The translations under genes and the position numbers were made by a program. A stretch of 64,000 bases of DNA from Fennellomyces sp. T-0311 (Eukaryota > Mucoromycota > Mucoromycetes > Mucorales > Lichtheimiaceae): NCBI GenBank assembly GCA_025266875.1, contig JALLLT010000018.1:1-64000 (forward strand), written 5' to 3'. Shown here piece by piece: positions 31,788-44,221 of the stretch. Position 1 is the first letter of the stretch, and every line of letters starts with the position of its first letter. The notes beneath the pieces were generated by a model. The model had not been told where the DNA came from, did not search any database, and saw nothing but the letters and a program-made list of their open reading frames with translations.

Positions 31788-34283
31788 ATGGGAAAAGAGA
31801 AGAGTACCGCTGATAGCACTATTTTCGAATCAGATGTGGCACCGGCTTATATCACCAATCAAAACCTAAATGCCGGAAAAAGATTATTTCTGGTGATACT
31901 TGGTCTTCAAGTTTCACTGTTTATCGCTGGAGTCGACAGGTAAGCCAAATATAACACATGTGAACAGGTCAACATTTAAAGTTTGCTATAGAACCATCAT
32001 TGCCACATCATTACCGAAGATTGGTTCTGAACTCCAAGCAATGTCTATTGCCTCGTGGGTTTTCAACAGGTAGAATGGTGTTCGGCCTCAAAACTCACAT
32101 ACAAGACTCACTCGATCTATTCTTAGCTTTGGACTGGCATTTACTGCATTCCGTAAGCTTATATAAACAAAATTTACAGTTTTTCTAACCTAACGTAAAA
32201 TGTATTTTAGAACCCCTGTTTACAAAACTTTCTGACATTTTTGGACGTAAGGGTACTATTATTTGGGGTATAGTAATTTTCCTAGTTGGTTCCGTATTAT
32301 GCGGTGCAGCCACGGTAAGAAAATTGGCAGCTGCTGCTATTCAAATCACAAACAGTTGATCATAAATAGAGTATGGTCATGTTGATCATAAGTAGGGTAG
32401 TACAAGGCATTGGTGCAGCAAATGCAAGTCACTAGAACATATTACGCTCGCATTTATCTGACGCTAACACTATTCCGTAGATTATGACTATGGTAAAATT
32501 TCCATACTTTCATAGAAAACCAATTTATTCAGGATATGAATTACAGGCTTTAGTTGTTATATCAGATTTGGTACCGTTGGAAAAGAGAAGTATCTACCAA
32601 GGGTAACGCCAGTGTTTTTTTTTCTTTTAATCTATTTTGGCAAATGGCTGGGATTGCTAAAAAGGTTATGCACATTTGGATGAATGTAGATATATCGGAA
32701 TCGTTTATACTATAGCCAGTGTGACAGGCCCTACCATCGGTGTACGTATACAATGCAATATCAGTTGACGTTTGGCTTACAATAAACGACAAACAAGGGT
32801 GCAATAACAGATCACTTGAGTTGGCGGTGGATTTTTTATATCAAGTAGGTGATCTTCATTTCGTGAGCAGGACTTAATTGACATTCATCATTATGATTCC
32901 AGCTTACCGACTGGCGCAATTTCTGTGATTATCCTATTTCTTGCCTTAAATCTGCCCAAGGAAGAGCAAAACCTCAAGGAAAAGCTTCAGCGGATCGACT
33001 ATGCCGGTATCTTTTTAGCTGTAAGCTTCACCACGTTATTTCTCCTGGCCCTGAGCTTTGGTGGTCAACAATATCCATGGAATTCAGTAATTATCATCGC
33101 AAGTTATAAGCCGAATGGAACTCAAATATACTTTTACTAACTGTTTATTTTATATACAGATGCACTTTGTAGGTGCTGGCATCCTTATCCCAATATTCAT
33201 CGTCGTCGAAACCAAATATGCCAAAGAACCGCTGATGCCACCACGACTTTTCAAAAACAAAACTGTCGTTGCCATTTTAATCACTAGTGGACTTTTCGGC
33301 ATGTGCTTCTTTCCAGTGGCATATACCTTACCAACATATTTTCAAGTTGTTCGGGGTGATACAGCAACTTGGTCAGGTATTCGCTTACTTCCTCTGGAAG
33401 TAGGAACCGGATTGTTTGGCATAGTGACAGGATTTTTGGTTGCAAAGTTTCGCGTCTATCATCCGTTGTAAGCTTTAATATTCCTTTGCTTGAAGATTTT
33501 TTAAGACTTGATGAACTTTTTTAGTATAATTGTTGGTATGGTTCTGCTCGCAACAAGTGCTGGCCTTTGTCATTTGTTCGATGTCGGAACGAACTGGTCA
33601 AGTAAGACTTTATCCCGCCAAAATTTGACAAGCAGAGATTAATCACTTATGTAGTTGTGTATGTCGTCACTGCTATGAACGGTATCGGTATGCATATGAA
33701 ACAGAAGAATTGGTTTATTTGCTCATAGTGAATTGTAGGTGGGGGTGTATTTGCTGCCGTAAATAGCGTTGCTATCCAATCTGTCGTCAACGAATGCGAT
33801 ATCGGTAGAAAGAAAATAATATGATGAAATTGTCACTTGCATTCGCTAATAGAAATGTTTAGCTGTTGCCGTAGGTCTTCGAGAGTTTATTACCGGCATA
33901 GGTGGCTCCCTTGGCATCGCCATTGTACCATCTGTGCTCAACGCAACGCTGAAAAAGACCTTGCCTAATTTAATACCCATGGAGTATGCCGAACGCGTCT
34001 TGGAATCGCCTAATTTTATACGCAGCGGACTACCGCCTCAGTACTATGATATAACACTGGCAGCCTATGCTGACGCGTTCAAATACGTTTGGCGCTTTTT
34101 TACGGTTGTTGCTGGACTTGGTAACATGGAAAAAACGAACTTGTTAATTTTGTGCTAAGATATAGAATGATAGGGCTGGTATGCTCGATTTTCGTAAGGC
34201 ATTATCTTTTGCGTAAAGGTGGACCTGAAGAAAGTACAGTTGCTGAACAACAACGAGATTCGCATTCAGTTGCTAAACTTTAA
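31788..34283 (+). CDS. MFS transporter, DHA2-like drug:H+ antiporter family
   Basis: At least ten small exons; clear ones are 31788-31939, 31992-32069, 32127-32152, 32211-32314, a long one around 32905-33090, 33161-33470, and 33870 to the end. The N-terminus is cytosolic and followed by the first membrane helix ending FIAGVDR, then TIIATSLPKIG. A motif-A loop KLSDIFGRKG, a motif-B-like SRVVQGIGAA, SDLVPLEKRSIYQG, SVTGPTIGG and HLSWRWIFYI are all typical of the 14-helix DHA2 group. The last exons encode LREFITGIGGSLGIA and a short polar tail ending at TAA 34281-34283. It is expected in the plasma or vacuolar membrane. Substrate cannot be told from sequence. Some intron borders in 32320-32900 are approximate because exons there are tiny. 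Confidence 0.85.
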
Positions 34284-34692
34284 AAGTTGTACGTATATCA
34301 AGAAAATCAGACGCAGGAATAAACAAATAAGCTTCATGCAAGGTGCCCTTCGTCACGAAGAGCGGAATACTCAACAATTACGCACACTTATGATGAGAAG
34401 GGTGGAAATCAATTTAGGCTTCGGTTATTATCACAGTGGGGAAGTGTAGTTCAAGCGATCTTATTACGTAATACTCCATGTTTGTTGGCTGGATAAATCA
34501 TATTACCGTCCGCTGTTTTCATATGAGTGAACAATTAGCTGAGCTGTGATCAATGGATGAGATTTTTCTCACAGTGTCAACATCGGAGTTACGCATTTTT
34601 TTCAGGGCAGGGATCGCTGGGGCAAACCAAGTCAGCAGCCATATGATCCATTTAACAAGTCTAGCCCGTGTTTTCGTGACAGTGTTACTTGA

Positions 34693-34719
34693 TGTGTGTG
34701 TGTGTGTGTGTGTGTGTGT
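34693..34719. repeat. (TG)n microsatellite
   Basis: About 13 uninterrupted TG units. Confidence 0.95.
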
Positions 34720-34987
34720 ATGGAGAGGCATGGAATAATGAACCGCGATTTTTTTAGGATGAGGAGGGAAATCAATTGTCCGTGCTAGATTCGGCAGGTT
34801 AGATGCAATCGGTCGATCGTTCCGTAACAAATAAAAAGTTTTGTTGCAGTGCTAATATCATTTTTTATATATCTGAAGGGCATAAAGGACAGGGATGAAA
34901 TGTACATAGTTGTGTGTGATGGCTTACTATTGGGGGTTTTTTTACACTAGCACAGCAAGTGAAAGTTACAAGCGAAGGGCGGAAGAT

Positions 34988-35054
34988 AGAGAGGAAGAGA
35001 AAGAGAGAGGAAGAGAAAGAGAGAGGAAGAGAAAGAGAGAGGAAGAGAGAGAGA
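34988..35054. repeat. Purine-rich tandem repeat, 16-bp unit
   Basis: About four copies of GAGGAAGAGAAAGAGA, breaking down into GA dinucleotides at the right edge. All-purine on the plus strand, lying in the 3' flank of the ankyrin-DIL gene. Confidence 0.9.
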
Positions 35055-35077
35055 TACAAGGGTATAGAAAGGAGAGA

Positions 35078-37638
35078 CTACATATCGGCATAGTTATCCT
35101 TGTCTAACTTTTCCATCCAGTTTTCGGGGATCACAGGTACACTGAGGCGTTCCTTGGAATTATCAGGAGCCCAGCCATTGGTGCTCACCATATGCGCAGT
35201 CGTAGGAACTGAGAATGGCAGCATAAACTTTGTGTCTCTGATCTCGCTGATATCGTCATCATCGGATTCATCGTCGGATTCAATGACGTGTGCTTCAAAC
35301 TTGCAAGGGACCTGGGGCAACTCTTCGCTTGTCGGGGTGGATGGCATTGTCGACGGAACAGAAGCGACACTGGATATGAAGGAACCGACCAAGCTGGACA
35401 TACTCTCGGGCCTGGAAAGCGAACGACGCATGGAATTGACCCGAGAAATGGGTTTGGTAGCATAAGAAGTTCTGCTTCGTCTAAGGGAGGTTCGCTTCTG
35501 CTTGTATCGTACGGCATCATCTGCCAACTGAACGACATACTCCTTGATATCCTCGGGCACTCGTTTCTCGTTGACCTCGTAGCGGTAATTGACAATGCAA
35601 CGTTTGATCTGGAGAGTGTTGAGCGTATCAAACTTTTTGACGGTATGGACGAAGCTTTCGAAATCAGTGAGTTGAGAGAGACATTGAAGTAACTGGAGGA
35701 GTTGGACGGTTGGAGATAAATAAGTCAAAAGGCTTGAAGGAAGTTTGTTGTGGCGGATCCAGTCCTCCACATAGGACAAATTCATACGGATCTGCAAAGC
35801 TTTGCTTCTTGAAAGCAGTTTTTTGTTTGTCAAGAGGCGGTTGAAGACTTCGCAGGACATAAAATGGAATAATTGGGCCAAGACCTGGATGATGATGGTC
35901 GGATGGACCTCATAGGTTTGGAGGACATAAAAGGTGGTTGAAAGTAAACTTGTGACATTTTGTGGCGACACGATACCGGCCATTGCAGGAGTACTGGCGT
36001 GACGTCGCATTTGAACGGATTCGTGTGACATGACGACGGACCGGCGGTTTGCATTGCGACGGAAGAAACGTTGCCAGTCGTCGACGAAATCCACATCTTC
36101 CATACCCGGGATCTGTTCCGATTCGAGCATCGCTCCTCCGAGTACTTTGAGAATACGTCGTTCGGCGTCGACAATCAACATGGTGTATGTTTCCGAGATC
36201 ATCTCGGACAGACGGAGCTGGTACTCGGCCGTTGCTACGACAAGTCCCGTGTCCTTCTTGAGATAGTACAACAGCTGCACAAAGTTGGACATCCAGAACG
36301 CAAGGGCGTGGACGTTGCTTGCGTTTTCCTATAAGCATAATAGCTTAGCATTTGCGATAAAAGGGCACTCGTTTAATCCTTTTACCTTGGTCACCTTGCT
36401 CATGCGAGACAATGCACCTTCGAGTACTTCTTGCAGCAACTCGGAGCTGGAAAAATAATGAGCGAAACGCGCACTCAAAAAGACCACGTTTGCAGGCACG
36501 CAGATCTCCTGACGAGTTTCCAAGGGCAACTTGACGTTTGTGATCATGGTATCCAGGATATGTTCTAGGTCATCTCCGCCAAAGACAAACATTTGATCTG
36601 GCATACACTTGTCCCAACAAAACTCGTTTTCGATATCCGCGTCGCCGTCGTCGTCATCGTCGTCATCGTTACTGCCGTCATAGTCAAGTTCGTCGTCGCT
36701 GACGCCAAGGCCACTGTCGTTACCCACAAGAGCCATGGCGGTTTCTAAGAGTTTTTGACGACGCTCGGCCTCTTCTACCATAAAGTTATCGTAGTTTTCG
36801 ACCGTGGACTGGTAATAAAAATCTAAATCTCCGGCGTTGGAAGAGGCACTGCTGGCAACGCGTCCAAAAATACTGGAGGTGGAAGATATGCTGTCACGAG
36901 GATTGGTTGCCAGGATTTCTACGATTTTCTGATTCTCGGTATTGACGAAATCAAACACCGTTCGACCTTTGGCGGATTTAGTTTGTGACGAAGCACCGTG
37001 TTCGAGCAAGACCTTGACCAGGGCATCATGATTGTTGGTGGTTGCCCACATGAGAGCGGACCATCCAGCTGACAGAGGGAAAAAAAAGTCAATAAAGCAG
37101 TAAAAGAAAAAACAACAACAGCACCGCCGCATTACGTACATGAATCTTGAATATCAGTCTTTGCACCGGCTTCCAAAAGGACTTTGGCGATTTCTACTTT
37201 GCCAAAGCAAGCTGCATAAATCAAAGGAGTTGCACCGTCATCGTCTTTGGCGTCGATATCGATGTAGGGTCTGTATCGGTCATCGTTCAATAGCTGTGTA
37301 ACTTGGGCTACGTTTCCGCCGGATGCTGCGCGTGAGAAGACCTTGTTCATCTTGGTACGTTTGGCATTGTCGTCCAAATCAGCACGGTCAATGACGGCTT
37401 GTTCATCATTTTCGTCATTGTCGGCATTCTCGGAAGAAGTAGCAGAAGGAGTGCTGACACGGTTACCGAGGACCTCGGATAGTTGACGATAGCTCTCGGC
37501 CATTTGTTGTTGCATTTCATCAAAGGACATGCTCTCGTATCGTTTCCGAATAGACTCTGGGTCAGGGTTATTTTCCTGGTCCAACTCTGAGAATCGATGG
37601 ACATCCTCGGATAGCGATCCGATGGCGGCTGTCGTCAT
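35078..37638 (-). CDS. Ankyrin-repeat and DIL (dilute) domain protein
   Basis: Exons 37638-37140, 37068-36386, 36328-35078 (introns 71 and 57 nt, compatible phases). The N-terminal third has ankyrin repeats (DDGATPLIYAACFGKVEIAK; SALMWATTNNHDALVKVLLEHGA), then an acidic linker with an Asp run. The C-terminal half is a DIL domain: FWMSNFVQLLYYL, TFYVLQTYEVHP, QLFHFMSCEVFNRLL and RMNLSYVEDWI. It ends in a Ser-rich tail. The ankyrin-plus-DIL architecture is a known fungal family, distinct from class V myosin tails, where DIL binds vesicle cargo. A role as a trafficking adaptor is inference. The length (about 810 residues) is in the usual range. Confidence 0.88.
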
Positions 37639-40125
37639 GGTGTGTTGTGATTTTCCTTTTTGTGCTGGAAAAAGAAGAAAAAAAAAAAGATTGGCAAAAG
37701 CGCAAAAGAAAAACAGAAAGGAACGGGTTCGAATGGTTCTATTACCTTTATATATAGCGGTTATCCAATAATTTTCTTGTGTTCCCTTGTGCTACTTTGA
37801 GAGAACGTGCTTGGCAAAAAAAAAGAAGTAGAGAGAACCAGACAACCTCGCAGCTCTCTCTTTTGCATACAGCGCCTGCAGAGTCGGAGTCCTACCGATT
37901 TTGGCATATTTTACGTGCCATTTTCATCGCAGAGAAGGAAAAAGCGTTTGTACAAACCGTTGCCCCCGCCCCTGCGTAGCTTCCAAGCAAGTCATCGTGT
38001 TGCTATTTTTAATTAACTAGCGCCAACACAGCGAGCGAGAGCTAGTGAGTGCCAGAGGAAAAGTATGATACTTGCGGACACGTGGCACGGTCTGCCTTAC
38101 TCTTTATGGTTGATGGCCGATGAGGGCTGTGCTCGTTTTGTTCTTCCTTTACGAAAAAAACAGGGTTGCGTTTTTGATGTTTAGATGCTTTCGAGCGCCC
38201 GGACCATCGATGATGCATGCATTGTCTCTTGCTCATCAGCTCAAACGGCATTGATCTCCTTTTCTTTTTCTTCGCAAAGTCAAACGGTCGCTCCGTTCTC
38301 TCCTTTATTGCGTAGCAACCAATGACCAAGTACGAGCCGCAGCAAAACAAAAAAGGAACTGGTGCTTGATCTGTGCTGTGTGTGGCACCCACCCCTGTAT
38401 TCTCGGCTAGTGCCGTGCGAATGGCTTGCAGGTCGCTAATTTACCAGCATAAAAATAAACCTGGCTTCTTTTTTGTCTGAATTGACAAAAAAGGGTTCAT
38501 CATCTCATTTCTGTAACGACGGGCTCAGCAAACTAAACCTTATATAATAGGGAGGTGTGGAGAGAGGAAAAGGCTTGTCAAATTTAAAGTCGATCGTCTC
38601 TCTCCGTTGCAGCAGTGGCTCCACGTGATTTTTATGTTTACGTATAAACGTCTGGGCTTATCACTCGAATTCGCATCCCTGTAGGCTAATGCGGTTCTAC
38701 GTCATCGCAGAGACGGAAGTCTTATCGTTGTACCAATTGATTCCCGACTAGTTCAAGTACAATGGAGCCGTAAGGAAAATCGGATGCTTTTACAAAGTTA
38801 TTTTCTGCATACATGTCACACGTAAAAGGTGGCGTTCTTTCCCAAAGGATAAACAAAGCACTCCAGGGTTTTTTCATGACCAGATGGGATGGTGGCTGGA
38901 AACCAGGGTTTCCAATGAAGTATCAGTCAAGTGTAACGGTAATCTCCATACAGGGATAACGTAAATAGCTTATTGTCTACGCGTCCAAACGAATGTGTAA
39001 TACGAACCAGTACCGCAGCCCATTCATCTCAAATACACATAGGTACCCCTGTGCATCGAAGTGCGCCGGAACAACAAGTCTAATGGTTGGTGTGAAGGGT
39101 GAAAGCCGGCATGTCGCATGCCTAATACAAAGAATGGTACACATCTTATCAATGTGCATGCAATTGACAACATACTTCCTTGGTGATCCGCCGGTTATTG
39201 TTGGCAACTGCGGTTGGTTGATCCCAAGAACTGTTACAAAAATAAAACAGGGTTCAATTTTTGGCCTCGTAAAAAAAAGTTACACCAAACTTATGCATTA
39301 AGGAGAGATGTCAAGGTCCAAATTTAGAGCTCTTGGCATATAGATCACCCACTCGACGCAGTCCATTCCGCGTGATCTCAATGTTTTTTTCTTTTTTTTT
39401 TAAAAAAAAAAGTGGTCAATGCTCAAAGGTTGATCTCATTGAAGGCTTATTATGGGTTTGCTACTGCTCTGCAAGTCTACGTCATAGAAGAACGAATCAT
39501 CGTTTCAGAACGGTTTTCACTATATTTAGTAACGTGTATGCAAAGTATCGGCTTGCCCATCAAAAGAGGAATCGCATGATGATTCCGTTGTCGTTGCACC
39601 GATAAATGTACAGAATCGACGTTTGGCGATGATGTATAGTTTGTATTGCCGTTGATATGTAGATGGTGTGCGGCCAGGCGTCGCTGTGTACCAGGCGCTA
39701 GCATTCTGTGGGTTTTAAAGTCGTCCAGTGGGCTTGAATTACTCATTTGTTTACGATGGACGCAAAAGATCTAGCTACGTGTTGGCCTGGCACAAGAAGT
39801 GTGTCATGTTAATTGTTTTGTAGGTTATCTGAGAAAACGGCACTTCCTGCCCAATATTCTAGAAGCTTCAGGCAGCTGAGAGGGCAGGCGGAAGTAGACG
39901 GCACAAGTGCAGTTTAATATGACCAATACCAACGATGAACGGTGGTACAGCTATGTGAGAAAGAGCCATCCAAAGCATGAATCCCGTAAAGAAAAGGTGC
40001 TCACACCCGGCGTCAGAGACAGCATACATTAAGACCCAAATTACGGCGCCATTTCAATTTCATAACCTCTCTGCGTCCTGTGGCATAGCGCGCTTCTTGC
40101 CTTTCACGACGACTTTAATCGACCA
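37639..40125. other. Long intergenic region between divergent genes
   Basis: About 2.5 kb between the divergent ankyrin-DIL and exportin genes, so it contains both promoters. Frames of 60-116 codons are present but without motifs or plausible splicing. Poly-A/T runs occur near 37680 and 39390. Nothing else can be supported. Confidence 0.55.
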
Positions 40126-43100
40126 ATGGCGGCTGAAAGCATCCTTGATTTTTCCAAAGAATTGGACGTCGCTGTCCTTGATCAAGTCGTCATGACCTTC
40201 TTTGGAGGCTATGGCAACGATGTAAGCACTTTATTATTCTTGTTTCCATTCGACAATTCTCCATACAAAGACCTTTGGGATTTTTTTTTAACCACGAAAC
40301 ATTTTAGCAACAAGTTGCACAACAGCTATTGACCCAATTTCAAGACCATGAAGAAGCATGGACCAGAGTAGATGGCATTCTCGAACGGTCGAGTGTGCCA
40401 CAGACAAAGGTATGCGTGTGCCTGAATGCAAAAAAAAAAAAGAGAATCCATGACGCGAATGAATGTTTGCAGTTTATCGCGCTTCAGATCCTTGAAAAAT
40501 TTGTTCAAACGAGATGGAACACATTGCTTCCAGATAGTCGAACTGGTATTTGAACTAAGCGCGGCTAAAGAGGTGTATGCTAAAAAAAACTTTTGACAAC
40601 AAAGCCATTCGTTATTTTATCGTAAACGTCATCGTCAAGGTTTCATCGGATGAGAACACGTTATTGAAGGAGCGGACGTACGTCAACAAGCTCAACATGG
40701 TGCTGGTTCAGGTAAGCTCGTAATGCAGCGATAAAGCGCGTTGCTGATACAAAAGAACACGCAGATTCTCAAGCAAGAATGGCCTCGGAACTGGCCGTCG
40801 TTCATTCCCGAGATTGTTACATCCAGCAAGACCAACCTATCGCTGTGTGAAAACAACATGGCCATCCTGAAATTGCTGAGGTGAGCTGCTTGAAAAGGGA
40901 AAAAAGATAACTGTACCAATGCGTCGTGCTGCTGCTTTAGCGAGGAAATCTTTGATTATTCAGCAGAGCAGATGACCCAGATCAAGACATCCAACCTCCG
41001 TAATCAGATGTGCGGCGAGTTCTCCGAAATTTTCCAGCTGTGCAAGGAGGTCCTGGACAGGGCGCAGAAGCCGAGCCTGATCAAGGCCACGCTCGAGACC
41101 CTACTGCGCTTCCTCAATTGGATCCCCTTGGGCTATATCTTTGAGACCGACTTGATCGAGACCCTGAGAACCAGAGTAAGTGCGGGCCATTGTCTAAATG
41201 CCGCGGGTGTGTGTGCTGACACGCGTGATGGCTAGTTCTTTGAAATGCCGCAGTACCGCAACGTTACGCTCAAGTGTTTGACGGAAATCGGCGGCTTGAA
41301 GGTGGAGGCGCAGTATCACGAGAAGCTGGCCTTTCTCTTTACAAGTGTCATGAGCGCCGTCAATGTCATGATTCCTCCCAACACCAGTACGTTTGTGTTC
41401 CATTTTTATTTTGTTTTCGCTGAGAGACTGAAAGAAGGGACGTGATTTAACGGCGGCTACTTTAGATATCAACGATGTGTACGACACCACCAGCGACGAT
41501 GACCAAGAATTCATCCAGAACTTGGCATTGTTCTTGACCGGTTTCTTGACTGCGCATCTCAAGGTAAATGATCAAAGAAGAAGCAAGGAAGGGGAATGAA
41601 GCAGCGGCCTAAACGAACGGCTGGACTTAGATCATCGAAGCTGCGCCGGGAACACAGGAACTCTTGATCAATGCCCACTACTATCTGATCAAAATCTCCA
41701 GCGTCGAGGATCGCGAGATCTTCAAGATTTGTTTGGAATACTGGGCGCAATTGGTGCAGGAACTGTTTGAAGAAGTGCGATCCATGCCACAGCCCGAACA
41801 CTTGCTCGAACTCAACGCTGGTCCCATGAGCGGCGGTCTCCACGGCTACCGGCCCAGAAAACAGCTCTACGTCGACGTGCTTTCCAGCCTGCGCGTGGTG
41901 ATGATCGAACGCATGGTGAAGCCCGAGGAAGTATTGGTTGTCGAGAACGACGAAGGAGAAATTGTGCGCGAATTCGTCAAGGAAAGTGACACCATTGTCC
42001 TGTACAAAAGCATGAAGGAAGTCCTCGTCTACTTGACCAACTTGGACGTGGCCGACACCGAGGAAATCATGACCAACAAGCTGGCGCGACAGATGGATGG
42101 TAGCGAATGGTCATGGCAAAACCTGAACAAGCTCTGCTGGGCCATTGGCTCAATTTCCGGCGCCATGAACGAAGAGACCGAGAAGCGTTTCTTGGTAACT
42201 GTCATCAAGGAGTTGCTGAGCTTGTGCGAGAAAAAGAGTGGCAAGGATAACAAGGCTGTGGTTGCGTCCAATATCATGTACACCGTGGGCCAGTACCCTC
42301 GGTTCCTCAAGGCACATTGGAAGTTCCTCAAGACTGTGGTCAACAAGCTGTTTGAGTTCATGCACGAGTCCCATGAGGGTGTTCAGGACATGGCGTGCGA
42401 TACTTTCATCAAAATCTCGCAAAAGTGCAAGGGTCATTTCATTTCTCAAAAGCAAGGCGAGCTGAGACCTTTCATTGACGAGATTCTTGAATCCATCGAA
42501 GGCATTACGTCGGACCTTCAACCCCAACAGGTGCGTGTGTGCCATGCAAAAAATAGCGTCTCGGCTGCGACTAACCTGTTTATGCCAAACAGATCCACAC
42601 TTTCTACGAGGCGGTCGGCTACATGATCTCTGCGCAGAGCCACAACAAGCCAGCACAAGAGCGCTTGATGATCAATTTTATGGAATTGCCCAATGCTGCG
42701 GTAAGGTTTGGGGCATTGGCATGGTAACTCGGCTACTAAATATAGAATACACCACAGTGGAACAGCATCATGTCGCTAGCCAAACGAGACGTCAGCGTGC
42801 TCAACAATGCCAGCGAGATCAAGATTCTCGGCAATGTGCTCAAGACCAACGTGGCAGCCTGCATATCCGTTGGACCGGGTTACATCATCCAACTGAGCAA
42901 GATCTACATGGACTTGTTGTCTCTCTACGGCATTGTTGGCAAGCAAGTTTCTCAGGCTGTATCAGAACAAGGCGCGATTGCCATCAAGACACCCAAGATC
43001 CGCGGTCTTCGCACCGTCAAAAAAGAAATCCTCAAGCTCATCGACGCTTACTTGGAGTGTGCCGAAGACCTTCCGCAAGTCGAACAAAACATGGTTACAC

Positions 43101-44065
43101 CGTTCTTTGAAGCCGTCTTGTCCGACTACCAGAACAACGTTGACATTGCGCGCGACCACGAAGTACTAAGCGTTATGGCCACGATGGTGAACAAGCTTCG
43201 CGGCATGATGACGCCTCGCATCCCGGTCATTCTGGAGGCCACGTTCGAACCGACATTAAACATGATCACCAAGGACTTTGCCGAGTTCCCTGACCATCGA
43301 ACTGGATTCTACAACATGTTGCGAGCGATCAACCAGCACTGTTTCCCGGCGCTGCTGGAGCTTGCGCCTGCTCAGTTCAAGTTGTTCATCGACAGCGTTG
43401 TGTGGGGATTCAAGCATACCATGCGCGATATTGCCGATGTCAGTCTCCAGATCTGCTCAGAGTTGATCAACAACATCAGTCAGACGGACCCTACGATTGC
43501 CGGAGCATTCTATCGATCGTACTATCGCAGCATATTGCAGGACATCTTCTTTGTGCTCACCGATCGAGATCACAAGAGCGGATTCAAGGGACAGACGGAG
43601 GTGCTGGCACAGCTATTTAACTTGGTCACCAGCAACCGCATCCAAGTGCCATTGTACGATCCTTCTCAGGACATTGACCCCAACACAACCAACGCACAGT
43701 TTCTGGAACAATATGTCACGGCGCTTTTACAGAATGCATTCCCCCACTTACAGAGGTAAATCCATGGATGGCTGGGTGCAGGTGTGATCAGAGAGACTAA
43801 CGATCCGAGTAGCGGTCAAATCAAAGTGTTTGTGATGGCCATGTTCGAGTACAATAACATTCCTCAAAAGTTCAAGCTTGAAGTGCGCGACTTTTTAATC
43901 CAGCTGAAGGAGTTTGCGGGAGAAAACGCCGAGCTGTATCTGGAAGAGAAGGAAGCTGAAATGGAAGCCAAGCGGAAGGCCGAGCGCGAAAAGGCATTAG
44001 CTATTCCCGGTATGGTCAAACCATCAGAGTTGCCGGCAACGATGGATGAAGATGAAGCAATCTAA
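40126..44065 (+). CDS. CRM1: Exportin-1 (CRM1), leucine-rich NES export receptor
   Basis: Twelve exons with consistent phases: 40126-40221, 40308-40409, 40473-40545, 40605-40711, 40765-40880, 40941-41175, 41236-41386, 41466-41563, 41631-42530, 42593-42700, 42746-43755, 43813-44065. Starts [20 protein letters not shown], the importin-beta-like N-terminus; HEAT repeats throughout; the CRIME region includes WPSFIPEIV. The NES-groove block [16 protein letters not shown] contains the Cys (codon 42135-42137) equivalent to the leptomycin-B target Cys528/529 of human and fission yeast, where budding yeast has Thr. It ends with [12 protein letters not shown], a charged helix and an acidic tail DEDEAI. 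It works with RanGTP at the nuclear pore. Length about 1070 residues, normal. Convergent with the CorA gene, 156 bp apart. Confidence 0.97.
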
Positions 44066-44108
44066 AAGGCGCGCCTACTTGACTCTCGGGTCACCATTTA
44101 CTCTTACC

Positions 44109-44145
44109 TCTCTCTCACACACACACACACTCTCTCTCTCTCTCT
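44109..44145. repeat. CT/CA microsatellite between convergent genes
   Basis: TCTCTCTCACACACACACAC followed by a further CT run in the short shared 3' region of CRM1 and the CorA gene. Confidence 0.9.
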
Positions 44146-44221
44146 TGCTCCTATATCTTTTTTTTCTAAAAACAGAAACAAAAATCAAAAATAATAACAT
44201 GCGTTTACTTGTAAAAGGAGT

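Larger units (their letters stand above)
34284..35077. other. Intergenic with microsatellites
   Basis: 3' flanks of the convergent MFS and ankyrin-DIL genes. No gene. It contains a (TG)n run and a GA-rich tandem array (separate entries). Confidence 0.6.

Noticed and set aside
34988..35054. GA-rich array as a CRISPR-like repeat
   Set aside because: Contiguous 16-bp purine units without spacers; a simple tandem repeat.
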